Shown here: positions 18,389-26,456 of the stretch, in pieces
Numbering within the stretch: position 1 is the stretch's first letter
Layout: every line of letters begins with the position of its first letter
DNA from: an uncultured Ruminococcus sp.
Lineage (GTDB): Bacteria; Bacillota; Clostridia; Oscillospirales; Acutalibacteraceae
NCBI GenBank assembly: GCA_910585865.1
Contig: CAJUGO010000003.1
Coordinates: 107,919 to 171,918, forward strand
Reading direction: 5' to 3'
DNA length: 64,000 nt
The notes under the pieces: model-generated
What the model saw: the letters and a program-made list of their open reading frames with translations, nothing else
Database searches by the model: none
Told to the model about the DNA's origin: nothing
Translations under genes and position numbers: made by a program

Positions 18389-18937
18389 ATGATAAAATCA
18401 AAGGATGATTTAAAAGATTTCATAAAGTGTGACAATTGGTATTATAATAAACATTATTCAAAGTGGAATCAAAAATTATTTGTATTTTTAAGAGATCCGC
18501 AATATTTGCTTCGTAAATATAAAATCTTTCTAAGGAAAGAAGAGTATTGTCTAAATAATCCATCAAAAATTAATACTATAAAACGCTTGTATTATATAAG
18601 AAGAAAAAATATTATTGGAAATAAATTAGGAATTCTTATACCTCCAAATACTTTTGGAAAAGGACTAATGATAATGCATCACGGGTCAATTATTGTAAAT
18701 CCCAATGTAAAAGTCGGTAATTATTGTATTTTACACGGAAATAACTGTTTGGGCAATAATGGAAAAAGTGAAGACGCGCCTAAATGCGGAGATAATCTTG
18801 ATGTTGGAATTGGCGCAAAGCTTATAGGCGGTATTAAATTAGGAAACAATGTAACAATAGGAGCCAATTCAATTGTTACAAAAGATTTTGAAGATAATTG
18901 TACTTTGGTTGGAGTTCCTTCTAGAATACTTTATTAA
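18389..18937 (+). CDS. Serine acetyltransferase-like (LbH) sugar acetyltransferase
   Basis: The 182-residue protein has a basic helical N-terminal part and hexapeptide repeats from about residue 80: IPPNTFGKGLMIMHHGSIIVN, with the catalytic-type His in MHHG, then ILHGNNCLGN, IGAKLIGGIKLG and IGANSIVTKDF. It belongs to the CysE-related capsule acetyltransferases. Context (four bases after a GT2 gene) suggests acetyl transfer to a sugar of the repeat. A non-enzymatic role is unlikely given the intact histidines. Confidence 0.84.
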   Translation: MIKSKDDLKDFIKCDNWYYNKHYSKWNQKLFVFLRDPQYLLRKYKIFLRKEEYCLNNPSKINTIKRLYYIRRKNIIGNKLGILIPPNTFGKGLMIMHHGSIIVNPNVKVGNYCILHGNNCLGNNGKSEDAPKCGDNLDVGIGAKLIGGIKLGNNVTIGANSIVTKDFEDNCTLVGVPSRILY

Positions 18938-18966
18938 AATATGTTAACTTTTTATGGGTGAGAATT

Positions 18967-19704
18967 ATGATAAACAAAAGTTTTCCTTTGCTTTTAACCG
19001 GAACAATAGATGTTTCTAAATCATTGGGTGGTATGAATAAGAATTTAGCAGTAAAGTCGTTAGACGAGCGTTTAAATCAATATGAATCTGCTATTACAAG
19101 ATATATTGAGGAAAGTGTTTTTAATAAGATTGTTTTTGTAGAAACATCAAACTATAATTTTGATGTGGAAAAATTTAATGCACTATCTCAAAAACATAAC
19201 AAAGAATTTGAATACATAACCTTTTTAGGAAGTTATGAAAAGGTAATAGAAAAAGGAAAATCATATGGTGACGCAGAGGCGCTATTGTATGCCATTGAAA
19301 ATAGCAAGTTGTTAAAAGACGAAGAGACTATATATAAAATCACGGGAAGAATTTTTTTAACAAATTCTTTTGATATAGTAAAAGGTTTTAACAAGTCTCC
19401 AAATGAGTTTATATCTTTTTCAAGAGGCAATAGATGTGTAACATATTGCTTTAAATTTAATAAATATGATTTTAATAAATATTTTGCAAATTTACTAGAT
19501 TTGTGTGATGAGTTAAATGGAAAAGATTTAGAAACTGTTTTTTATAAGATTATTAAAGATTCTAAAATTAAAACAAAACCGTTCAAAAGATATCCCAGAA
19601 TTAATGGGGTTATTGGTGGTTTTGGTACAAAATACGACAAAAAGCGGTATCAATATTTTATTGCGGATATACTTATTAAGCTTGGAATTTTTACAATAAA
19701 ATAA
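18967..19704 (+). CDS. Unrecognised polysaccharide-cluster protein, candidate glycosyltransferase
   Basis: This 245-residue cytoplasmic protein carries no domain that I recognise with certainty. Its first part reads FPLLLTGTIDVS, then FVETSNYNFD, and in the middle GDAEALLYAIENSKLL followed by IYKITGRIFLTN. The alternation of predicted strands and helices and the position among glycosyltransferases suggest a GT-A-like sugar transferase without a classical DxD. ATG 18967 follows GGGTGAG; an in-frame GTG nine bases earlier is less likely. It ends the first block of genes and is followed by a 130-base gap. Confidence 0.6.
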   Translation: MINKSFPLLLTGTIDVSKSLGGMNKNLAVKSLDERLNQYESAITRYIEESVFNKIVFVETSNYNFDVEKFNALSQKHNKEFEYITFLGSYEKVIEKGKSYGDAEALLYAIENSKLLKDEETIYKITGRIFLTNSFDIVKGFNKSPNEFISFSRGNRCVTYCFKFNKYDFNKYFANLLDLCDELNGKDLETVFYKIIKDSKIKTKPFKRYPRINGVIGGFGTKYDKKRYQYFIADILIKLGIFTIK

Positions 19705-19787
19705 TTATTATACACTGAAAAAGCTTTATATTTTATTATACATATATAATTTTTTAAATTTGAGAGTTGAGGTATATAAGAAACGCG

Positions 19788-19821
19788 AGTACTTAGTGTT
19801 TTTATGGGTTATGTAAGTACT
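19788..19821 (+). repeat. Inverted repeat in the leader of the rhamnosyltransferase-like gene
   Basis: AGTACTTA (19788-19795) and TAAGTACT (19814-19821) form an eight-base stem with an 18-base loop just upstream of AAGGAG and the start codon. There is no T tract after it, so it is not a terminator. It may affect translation or bind a regulator. The rest of the 130-base gap is A+T-rich, and a TATAAT at 19745-19750 has no convincing -35 partner. Confidence 0.4.
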
Positions 19822-19837
19822 TAAAAGGAGAAATATG

Positions 19838-20860
19838 ATGAAAATTGGAGTCTTAGTAGCAACATATAATGGTGAAAAGTATATTAAAGAACAAATAGAT
19901 AGCATTTATAATCAAACTATAAAAGTGGACGAGATTATTGTATCGGATGATAATTCAACAGATAACACAGTTGATGTATTAAAATCCTATTATAATAAAG
20001 ATACTAATATAGATTTTAAAGTTGTAGTCAATAAAGGCGAACATGGGGTATTGAGAAATTTTGAAAATGCATTTAGAAATTCAAGTGCGGATATATTATT
20101 TTTTGCTGATCAGGATGACAAATGGATGAATAATAAAGTAGAATTGTTTGTCAAAGCAATGCAGCAGTATCCTGATTGCGGCTGTTTCTTTTCCGATGCT
20201 TATATTACCGACGGCAATTTAATGACAACAGGAGCGACTGCCTGGGATGTATTTTTTCCTGATGGCAAAAGTTTTGATACATATGCTATATTGGACAAAG
20301 ATTTTATAGCCAAAAGATTGGTGAGAGGTAATATAATTACCGGAATGTGTATGGCAGTAAGACGCGAGATATTAGAGAATGTATTTCCTATCAATCGTTT
20401 TTTGCTTCATGATGAAGCTATTGCAATGTATTGTGCAATAAATAATTCTATAGTGGCAATAAACAAAGAAACTGCTTATTACAGGCAGCATAACGACAAT
20501 GTTGTAGGATTAGTTTCGAGATTTAATTCTGAAGAAACCAGAAGAAATAGTATTTACGGTCTTGTTAAATATTCTTACTGTAATTTACCTGATATAAATT
20601 TTATGTATTACAAAAGTGAGTTCTATAATAATTGTGATCAGGATAATCAATATAATTTTATATCTGAATTTTACAGATTTATGAAAAAAAGATACGAGTA
20701 CGCTCATGATAATAAATTTAAGGCGTCTTTAAAATATTTTTCATTATTTATTAAAAATGATTATAGTAAAAATTTATCAAATAAATATTTTATTCTTGAT
20801 TTAGCTATGACTTTATTCGTTAATACAAAATCGCGACGCAAATTTTTTGATGAATTATAA
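19838..20860 (+). CDS. Glycosyltransferase family 2, rhamnosyltransferase-like
   Basis: The 340-residue protein is a GT2 enzyme of the RfbF/RgpB-like subgroup. It has KIGVLVATYNGEKYIKEQID, then DDNSTDNT, and FADQDDKWMNNKVE, the F-[AS]-DQDD-x-W form of the metal motif near residue 91. ITGMCMAVRRE and AYYRQHNDNVVG near residue 220 are also characteristic of rhamnosyltransferases. With rfbABCD in the same cluster, dTDP-L-rhamnose is a sensible donor, but that is inference. ATG 19838 has AAGGAG at seven bases; an adjacent in-frame ATG at 19835 is also possible. Confidence 0.87.
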   Translation: MKIGVLVATYNGEKYIKEQIDSIYNQTIKVDEIIVSDDNSTDNTVDVLKSYYNKDTNIDFKVVVNKGEHGVLRNFENAFRNSSADILFFADQDDKWMNNKVELFVKAMQQYPDCGCFFSDAYITDGNLMTTGATAWDVFFPDGKSFDTYAILDKDFIAKRLVRGNIITGMCMAVRREILENVFPINRFLLHDEAIAMYCAINNSIVAINKETAYYRQHNDNVVGLVSRFNSEETRRNSIYGLVKYSYCNLPDINFMYYKSEFYNNCDQDNQYNFISEFYRFMKKRYEYAHDNKFKASLKYFSLFIKNDYSKNLSNKYFILDLAMTLFVNTKSRRKFFDEL

Positions 20861-20903
20861 TAATCCCGGTTTATTTTGTTGTATATTAAGAGGATGTTAA
20901 AAT

Positions 20904-22109
20904 ATGAAAAAATATGTTATGTTTTGTTATATAGGAGCATTTGGCGGGGGACAAAACTATGTAAATACCAAGGTGAAATATTTGGAAGAAAATGGCTGGA
21001 AGGTATATGTATTTACACCTGGAGTGGATTTTAGTCATAGTGAGGTGAACTCACCATGGATTAATTTGCAGCAATTCAAAAGTTTTGCATCAGTAGCGTT
21101 TAGATATTCCCCGGAATTTTGGAGCAAAAGAAAGGTTAAAGACACATTAAAGTGGATGATTGATTGTATAAAGCCGAGCAACACAGATGAAATTATTCTT
21201 GAATCACATACTGATGTTTGGGCTGAATGGGGAGAATTATTAGCAGAAAAAATAAATGCCAAGCATATTTGCTTTTTGCTTGATGAACAATTAGAAAAAT
21301 ATGGTGCTAAGGAATTTCTTTATTATAAATACCTAAGAAAAGAGGTTGCAGGCATACATAAGGCTTCAATGCAAAAGCTTTTTTCCGGATATAAATCTGT
21401 GCCTGAGAGTGATGAATTTGTTTTGCGTCCGCGAAGCGGCGGTTCTGTTGCTGATATTTATGTCGAAAAAATAGATAAACTTGAAAAAAAGGATTTTAAC
21501 ATAGCTTATATTGGCAGGAATAAACAATATTGTGATAATATTGTAAAAGGTGTTTTTGATTTTGCAAAATCACATAAAGATAAAACTATACAATTTATAA
21601 TTCTTGGTGATATAGTAAACTTAGATTTACTGAAGACATCGGATAATATTAAAGTAGTAGAATTGGGATTTATGAATCCAATTCCCAAATATTTTTTCAG
21701 TAAACTGGATGTTGCTATTGCCGGAGCGGGTTGTGCAAGAATAGCTGCTAACGAGGGAGTTCCGACTATTTTGGCCGATGCAGCACAATGCCTTTCGAGC
21801 GGTGTTTTAGGGTATACAGTATTTGATGCTCTTTTTTCAGATGACAATTTCGTTCCGTTTAATATTGAGTTGGAAAATGTACTTGTTAAGAAGCTTTATA
21901 AAGATATTAAATTCAATTTAAAACAATTGTCGGGAGTTGAAGAATCTTATAAAGGTCATTTCCGTTTTATTGAGGAATCTGACAACTCTCAGAATTATTT
22001 TAATTTTAAAAAATATCCACAAAAGAATTATAAATTTATTGATAAACCAAAATTTTATTTTATTAAGGCTATAGATTTTATGCATCAAAAGAGAGTTATA
22101 AAAAAGTGA
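20904..22109 (+). CDS. Glycosyltransferase-like (GT-B) protein
   Basis: The 401-residue protein starts VMFCYIGAFGGGQNYVNTKV, resembling the glycine-rich N-terminal loop of GT4 enzymes. It has a second Rossmann-like part beginning FNIAYIGRNKQYCDNI near residue 193. The usual E-x7-E motif is not intact: the corresponding region reads AIAGAGCARIAANEGVPTILAD near residue 275. It is therefore called a divergent GT-B family protein rather than a typical GT4. It lies in the middle of the cluster and has a good RBS (AAGAGGA). It is cytoplasmic, with no membrane segments. Confidence 0.68.
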   Translation: MKKYVMFCYIGAFGGGQNYVNTKVKYLEENGWKVYVFTPGVDFSHSEVNSPWINLQQFKSFASVAFRYSPEFWSKRKVKDTLKWMIDCIKPSNTDEIILESHTDVWAEWGELLAEKINAKHICFLLDEQLEKYGAKEFLYYKYLRKEVAGIHKASMQKLFSGYKSVPESDEFVLRPRSGGSVADIYVEKIDKLEKKDFNIAYIGRNKQYCDNIVKGVFDFAKSHKDKTIQFIILGDIVNLDLLKTSDNIKVVELGFMNPIPKYFFSKLDVAIAGAGCARIAANEGVPTILADAAQCLSSGVLGYTVFDALFSDDNFVPFNIELENVLVKKLYKDIKFNLKQLSGVEESYKGHFRFIEESDNSQNYFNFKKYPQKNYKFIDKPKFYFIKAIDFMHQKRVIKK

Positions 22110-22184
22110 TTTTTCAAGATTTTTGTATATTAAATTGTAACTTATTGAGATATGAATACTTATGAAATTTTGGGGTTTAGTGTA

Positions 22185-22213
22185 TTGCGCATAAGGTATT
22201 TTAGTTATATTAA
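22185..22213 (+). promoter_or_regulatory. Possible promoter of the sugar-modification cassette
   Basis: TTGCGC (22185-22190), a 17-base spacer and TATTAA (22208-22213) lie in the 145-base gap before the ATP-grasp gene. The -35 and -10 each match the consensus at four positions. It would allow the downstream block to be expressed separately from the first 21 kb of the cluster. Confidence 0.4.
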
Positions 22214-22254
22214 TTTTTTACTTTAATCTTATGCAGAAAGGGATGTTTAGACTA

Positions 22255-23460
22255 GTGCAGGAAGTTCAAAAAAAAATATTATTATTAGGTGGTTCTGCCC
22301 AGCAAATAGTTGCTATAGAAACGGCGAAACGATTAGGTTATTACACCATACTCTGTGATTTTTTACCAGATAATCCTGGGCAGTATTATTCTGATAAATT
22401 TTTTCTTGTTAGTACAACTGATAAAGAGGCAATTTTAAGTATAGCAAAGAATGAACAGGTTAATGGTGTACTTGCATATGCTTCTGATCCCGCAGCTCCA
22501 ACAGCTGCATATGTTGCGGAAAAAATTGGGTTGCCAGGTAATCCATATTCATCAGTTGACACACTTTGTAATAAAGATAAGTTTAGAGTATTTCTGCAGG
22601 AAAATGGATTTAACACACCTAGGTCATATAGCTGCAGTTCTGCTGAAGAGGTATTTGAGAATATAAGACAGCTTAATCTTCCTGTTATTGTTAAGCCTGT
22701 TGATTCATCAGGAAGTAAAGGGATAACTGTTTTGCACAGTTTGGAGAATTTGAAAGAAGCAGTAGAATTTGCCTTTGCATTTTCCAGATCTAACCGTATA
22801 ATTGTTGAAGAATTTATTGAAAAAAATCATCCGTATTTAATTGGCGGTGATATTTTTATAGTAAATGGAAAAGTTGTTCTTTGGGGTATGCTTAATTGTC
22901 ACCGCAGTAATTTGGTTAATCCTCTTGTTCCTGTTGGTAAGAGTTATCCATTGGAACTATCTTGTAATGATATACAAAATGTTCAAATAACACTTCAAAC
23001 AATGATAGACAAATTGCATATTGATACGTGCGCTATGAATGTTGAACTGGTAATTGATAAAAATTCAAAAGTATGGTTAATTGATGTTGGACCTCGAAGT
23101 GGTGGAAATATGATTCCAGATTTACTTAGCCTAATATTTGGAATAGATATTGTTGAAATGTCAGTTAAGGCAGCTATGGGTGAATCTTTAAAAATAGAGC
23201 TTAATGATGGCGTACCGTATTATGCAACATATAACCTTCATTCAAAGAAAAATGGAAAGTTTAATGAGTTGCGATATTCCGAAAAAATAAAATCACACAT
23301 AGTAAAAGAGTGCATCTATAAGAAAAAAGGTGATACAGTTAAATATTTTGACAATGCTTCTAAAGCTTTAGGTATTATATTTTTAAAATTTGGTAGCTTA
23401 GAAGAGATGCAATTATTGCTTTCTGATATAGACAAACATGTTAAAGTTATTGTATCATAA
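22255..23460 (+). CDS. ATP-grasp ligase, sugar-modification cassette
   Basis: This 401-residue ATP-grasp enzyme resembles carbamoyl-phosphate synthase- and PurK-like ligases. It has an N-terminal pre-ATP-grasp domain (ILLLGGSAQQIVAIETAKRLG), then LPVIVKPVDSSGSKGI (nucleotide loop, near residue 145), IIVEEFIE, and a C-terminal metal site, VWLIDVGPRSGGNMIP, near residue 285. Such enzymes join a carboxylate, usually an amino acid, to an amine. With the aminotransferase three genes downstream, an aminoacyl substituent on an amino sugar is a possible product, by inference. The start is uncertain: GTG 22255 with AAAGGG at 12 bases was preferred over ATG 22231 or 22243, which lack a properly spaced site. 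Confidence 0.8.
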   Translation: MQEVQKKILLLGGSAQQIVAIETAKRLGYYTILCDFLPDNPGQYYSDKFFLVSTTDKEAILSIAKNEQVNGVLAYASDPAAPTAAYVAEKIGLPGNPYSSVDTLCNKDKFRVFLQENGFNTPRSYSCSSAEEVFENIRQLNLPVIVKPVDSSGSKGITVLHSLENLKEAVEFAFAFSRSNRIIVEEFIEKNHPYLIGGDIFIVNGKVVLWGMLNCHRSNLVNPLVPVGKSYPLELSCNDIQNVQITLQTMIDKLHIDTCAMNVELVIDKNSKVWLIDVGPRSGGNMIPDLLSLIFGIDIVEMSVKAAMGESLKIELNDGVPYYATYNLHSKKNGKFNELRYSEKIKSHIVKECIYKKKGDTVKYFDNASKALGIIFLKFGSLEEMQLLLSDIDKHVKVIVS

Positions 23461-23496
23461 TATTAATTATTATTTTTATATATTAAAGGAGAAAAT

Positions 23497-24489
23497 ATGA
23501 AAAAGAAAATTATTGTTTTGGGAGCAACAGGTAATACAGGTGTATATTTGGTTGATTATATGATTCATAATATGAATTTAGATGAATATGAAATTATTGC
23601 AGCAGGAAGAAGAGATACAGATTTTTTTAATAGATGGAATGTGCCGTATTATTCTGTTGATATTGCAGATAAAAACTCACTTGATAAATTACCAAAAGAA
23701 AATGTGTATGCCGTTGTTTTTGAAGCTGGTTTACTGCCAGCTTCAATGGAAGGCTATCATCCTGAGAAGTATCTTCAAGTTAATACAATTGGTGCCCTAA
23801 ATGTATTGGAATTTTGCAGAGAAAATTTTGTAGACCGCGTGATTTATACACAAACTATCAGAGAAATAGGTGAGTATATTAATACCGGGGTTGTTTTGTC
23901 TCCTGAATTACCAAGAAACTTTTCTTTCAAGGGTGATCATGCTGTATATACAATTTCAAAAAATGCCGCTGTAGATATGATTGAACACTATTACCAGGAA
24001 TATGGACTTAAAAGATTTATTTTTAGACTGCCTACTATATATTCATATGGTAAAACCGATATATATTATGTTGATGGTATACCTAGAAAAAAAGCATACA
24101 GACTTTTTATGGAAAAAGCTCAAAATGGAGAGCCAATTGAAGTTTGGGGTGATCCAATGAAAGCTCATGATGTTGTATATGTAAAAGATTTTTGTCAGAT
24201 GTTGACAAAGGCAGTTAGCGCACAATGCGATGGAGGAATTTATCATGTGGGAACAGGCATTCCTGTTACACTTGAAGATCAAATCCAAGGAATTGTTGAA
24301 GTGTTTAATAATGGAAAAAAGTCTGAAATAATTTATAGACCTGATAAACCTAATGCACGTACTTATACAATGGATATCAGTAAAGCTGAAAAGGATCTGG
24401 GATATAAACCTAATTATTCTTATTTGGATTATTTAAAAGATTTTAAAAAGGAAATGGAGCTTCAAAGATTTAAAGATTTAAATCAGTAA
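23497..24489 (+). CDS. NAD(P)-dependent epimerase/dehydratase (extended SDR)
   Basis: The 330-residue enzyme has a Rossmann fold with IIVLGATGNTGVYLVDY (Gly motif at residues 8-14) and the catalytic YxxxK as YTISK near residue 149. It also has FRLPTIYSYG and VYVKDFCQ in the C-terminal sugar-binding part. It belongs to the extended SDR family that epimerises, dehydrates or reduces nucleotide sugars. The atypical TQTIRE in place of the usual STS-V-Y suggests a less studied subgroup. It follows the ATP-grasp gene by 36 bases with RBS AAAGGAG and precedes a deacetylase gene. Confidence 0.85.
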   Translation: MKKKIIVLGATGNTGVYLVDYMIHNMNLDEYEIIAAGRRDTDFFNRWNVPYYSVDIADKNSLDKLPKENVYAVVFEAGLLPASMEGYHPEKYLQVNTIGALNVLEFCRENFVDRVIYTQTIREIGEYINTGVVLSPELPRNFSFKGDHAVYTISKNAAVDMIEHYYQEYGLKRFIFRLPTIYSYGKTDIYYVDGIPRKKAYRLFMEKAQNGEPIEVWGDPMKAHDVVYVKDFCQMLTKAVSAQCDGGIYHVGTGIPVTLEDQIQGIVEVFNNGKKSEIIYRPDKPNARTYTMDISKAEKDLGYKPNYSYLDYLKDFKKEMELQRFKDLNQ

Positions 24490-24515
24490 GTAATAAAATT
24501 TGCTGCAGAGGGAAT

Positions 24516-25319
24516 ATGAAAAATATTATTATTAATGCTGATGATTTTGGAAGAAGTCATTCAAGAAATATCGCCATAAATATGTGTATGAGACGCGGAT
24601 TTGTAAGCCAAACCTCATTAATGGTAAATATGGGAGAGTTGACTGAGGAAGCGGTTGCTTTTGCTGAGAATGGTAATTATAAGAATAGAGTTGTACTGCA
24701 TCTTAATTTAACACTCGGGACACCGTTAACCGAGAGAATAAAACATACACCTGTATGTGAAGATGGTGTATTTGTAGGAATGAAAGATGTTTTATCAACA
24801 TTTAGAAGATATATGACAGCTGATTGTAGAAAAGCAATTCGAGAAGAATGTGAAGCACAAATTTTAAAATATATTGAATTGGGATTTGAACCATTTCATA
24901 TTGATTCACATAATTGGATACATCTTGATATACCTGTATGGATATCATTGAGACCATTGCTAAAAAAATACGGTTTTAAATCAATAAGGCCGATGCGACA
25001 TAATTTAAGGTTTCCGGAAGGAAAAGGTAAAAGAGCTTTTTTAAGATGTATCTACTACAGAATTATTAATGCTGTAATATGTTTAAGTCGATATTCTAAA
25101 AATAGTTATTCAAGTGGGTTGGAAGAATTTTTAGATGCGGATTTTCAAGGAGATATTGCAGAAGTTTTTTCTCACCCTGATATGCAGGACGGAGAAATAT
25201 TTGATTATACTGGTTCATATAAAGGTGATCCGTATAAGAAAATTAGTTTCTTGAATTCTAAATTTAGTAATATACATAATAGAACAACTTATCAAGAATT
25301 TTATAAGGATAAACAGTGA
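24516..25319 (+). CDS. ChbG/HpnK (YdjC) family carbohydrate deacetylase
   Basis: The 267-residue protein matches the YdjC/ChbG family. Metal and catalytic residues are all seen: NADDFGRS at residues 7-14, HLNLTLGTPL, HIDSHNWIH near residue 128, and EVFSHPDMQD near 215. The family hydrolyses N-acetyl groups from sugars such as chitin disaccharides, or acts on lipid-linked sugars in hopanoid synthesis (HpnK). In this setting it may free the amino group of an N-acetylated sugar, which would give a substrate to the ATP-grasp enzyme. Cytoplasmic. RBS AGAGGG precedes ATG 24516. Confidence 0.88.
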   Translation: MKNIIINADDFGRSHSRNIAINMCMRRGFVSQTSLMVNMGELTEEAVAFAENGNYKNRVVLHLNLTLGTPLTERIKHTPVCEDGVFVGMKDVLSTFRRYMTADCRKAIREECEAQILKYIELGFEPFHIDSHNWIHLDIPVWISLRPLLKKYGFKSIRPMRHNLRFPEGKGKRAFLRCIYYRIINAVICLSRYSKNSYSSGLEEFLDADFQGDIAEVFSHPDMQDGEIFDYTGSYKGDPYKKISFLNSKFSNIHNRTTYQEFYKDKQ

Positions 25320-25332
25320 GGAGAGCAGATGA

Positions 25333-26442
25333 ATGTCTAATAGAATCTTAGTTACCCGTTCGTCAATGCCGGATTACGAGGAATACATAGAAGAAATTAA
25401 AGATATTTGGGAAACTCATTGGCTTACTAATATGGGGCCTAAACATAAAAAATTGCAGTCACAGCTTAAGGATTATTTAGATGTAGAGAATATTGATTTG
25501 TTTACAAATGGTCATATGGCTTTAGAGCTTTCTTTGCAGGCATTAAAATTGCAGGGAGAAGTGATTACTACTCCATTTACCTTTGCTTCTACTACACATG
25601 CTATCGTAAGAAATGGACTTACTCCTGTTTTTTGTGATATCAATCCTGTTGATTATACAATAGACGTAAGTAAAATTGAGAGCTTAATCACAGATAAAAC
25701 TACTGCAATTTTACCTGTTCATGTATACGGCAATGTATGCAATATTGAAGAAATACAGAAAATTGCCGATAAATATGGATTAAAAGTTATTTATGATGCG
25801 GCACATACATTTGGCGTTCGTTATAAAGGAAAAGGCATTGGCTGTTTTGGTGATGTTTCATGTTTCAGTTTTCATGCTACTAAAGTTTTTAATTCTATTG
25901 AGGGAGGAGCTTCTTGTTTTAGAAATAAGGATTTCGGACTGAATTTATATCGCCTTAAAAATTTTGGAATCAGGGGAACTGAAACGGTTGATGGTGTCGG
26001 AGCTAATGCAAAAATGAATGAATTTGCTGCTGCAATGGGATTATGTAATCTTAAACATATTGATGAACAAATCGCGAAGAGAAAGAAAATAGTTGAAAGA
26101 TACAGAGAACATTTGGAGAAGGCAGACGGAATTAAACTGAATCCGATTCAAAAAGATGTTTTGCCAAACTATTCATATTTTCCTGTTATTTTTGACGAAA
26201 GTCTGTTTGGCGCAACACGGGACGAAGTATTTGATAAATTAGGAGCCAATAATATCGGTGCAAGAAAGTATTTTTATCCTTTAACTACTGCTTTTGACTG
26301 TTACAATAAAAAATATGATGTTAATTTAACTCCTGTTGCTTTGTATATCAGCAAAAGAGTGCTGACGCTGCCATTGTATTCTGATTTAGCATTAGATGAT
26401 GTTGACAGGATTTGTGAAATAATTTTAAAATGTAAAGATTAA
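25333..26442 (+). CDS. DegT/DnrJ/EryC1 aminotransferase, VioA-like
   Basis: This 369-residue PLP-dependent sugar aminotransferase has WLTNMGP, FTNGHMALELSL (phosphate-binding), YDAAHTFG (Asp 155, pyridine nitrogen) and SFHATKVFNSIEGG with the PLP lysine at 184. The HATKVFN-x3-GG form is that of VioA, which converts dTDP-4-keto-6-deoxyglucose to dTDP-4-amino-4,6-dideoxyglucose. The rfbA and rfbB products downstream make exactly that keto sugar, so a dTDP-4-amino sugar is the natural prediction. The start ATG 25333 follows GGAGAG. Certainty is high for the family and moderate for the product. Confidence 0.88.
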   Translation: MSNRILVTRSSMPDYEEYIEEIKDIWETHWLTNMGPKHKKLQSQLKDYLDVENIDLFTNGHMALELSLQALKLQGEVITTPFTFASTTHAIVRNGLTPVFCDINPVDYTIDVSKIESLITDKTTAILPVHVYGNVCNIEEIQKIADKYGLKVIYDAAHTFGVRYKGKGIGCFGDVSCFSFHATKVFNSIEGGASCFRNKDFGLNLYRLKNFGIRGTETVDGVGANAKMNEFAAAMGLCNLKHIDEQIAKRKKIVERYREHLEKADGIKLNPIQKDVLPNYSYFPVIFDESLFGATRDEVFDKLGANNIGARKYFYPLTTAFDCYNKKYDVNLTPVALYISKRVLTLPLYSDLALDDVDRICEIILKCKD

Positions 26443-26456
26443 ATATGGAGGTAAGT

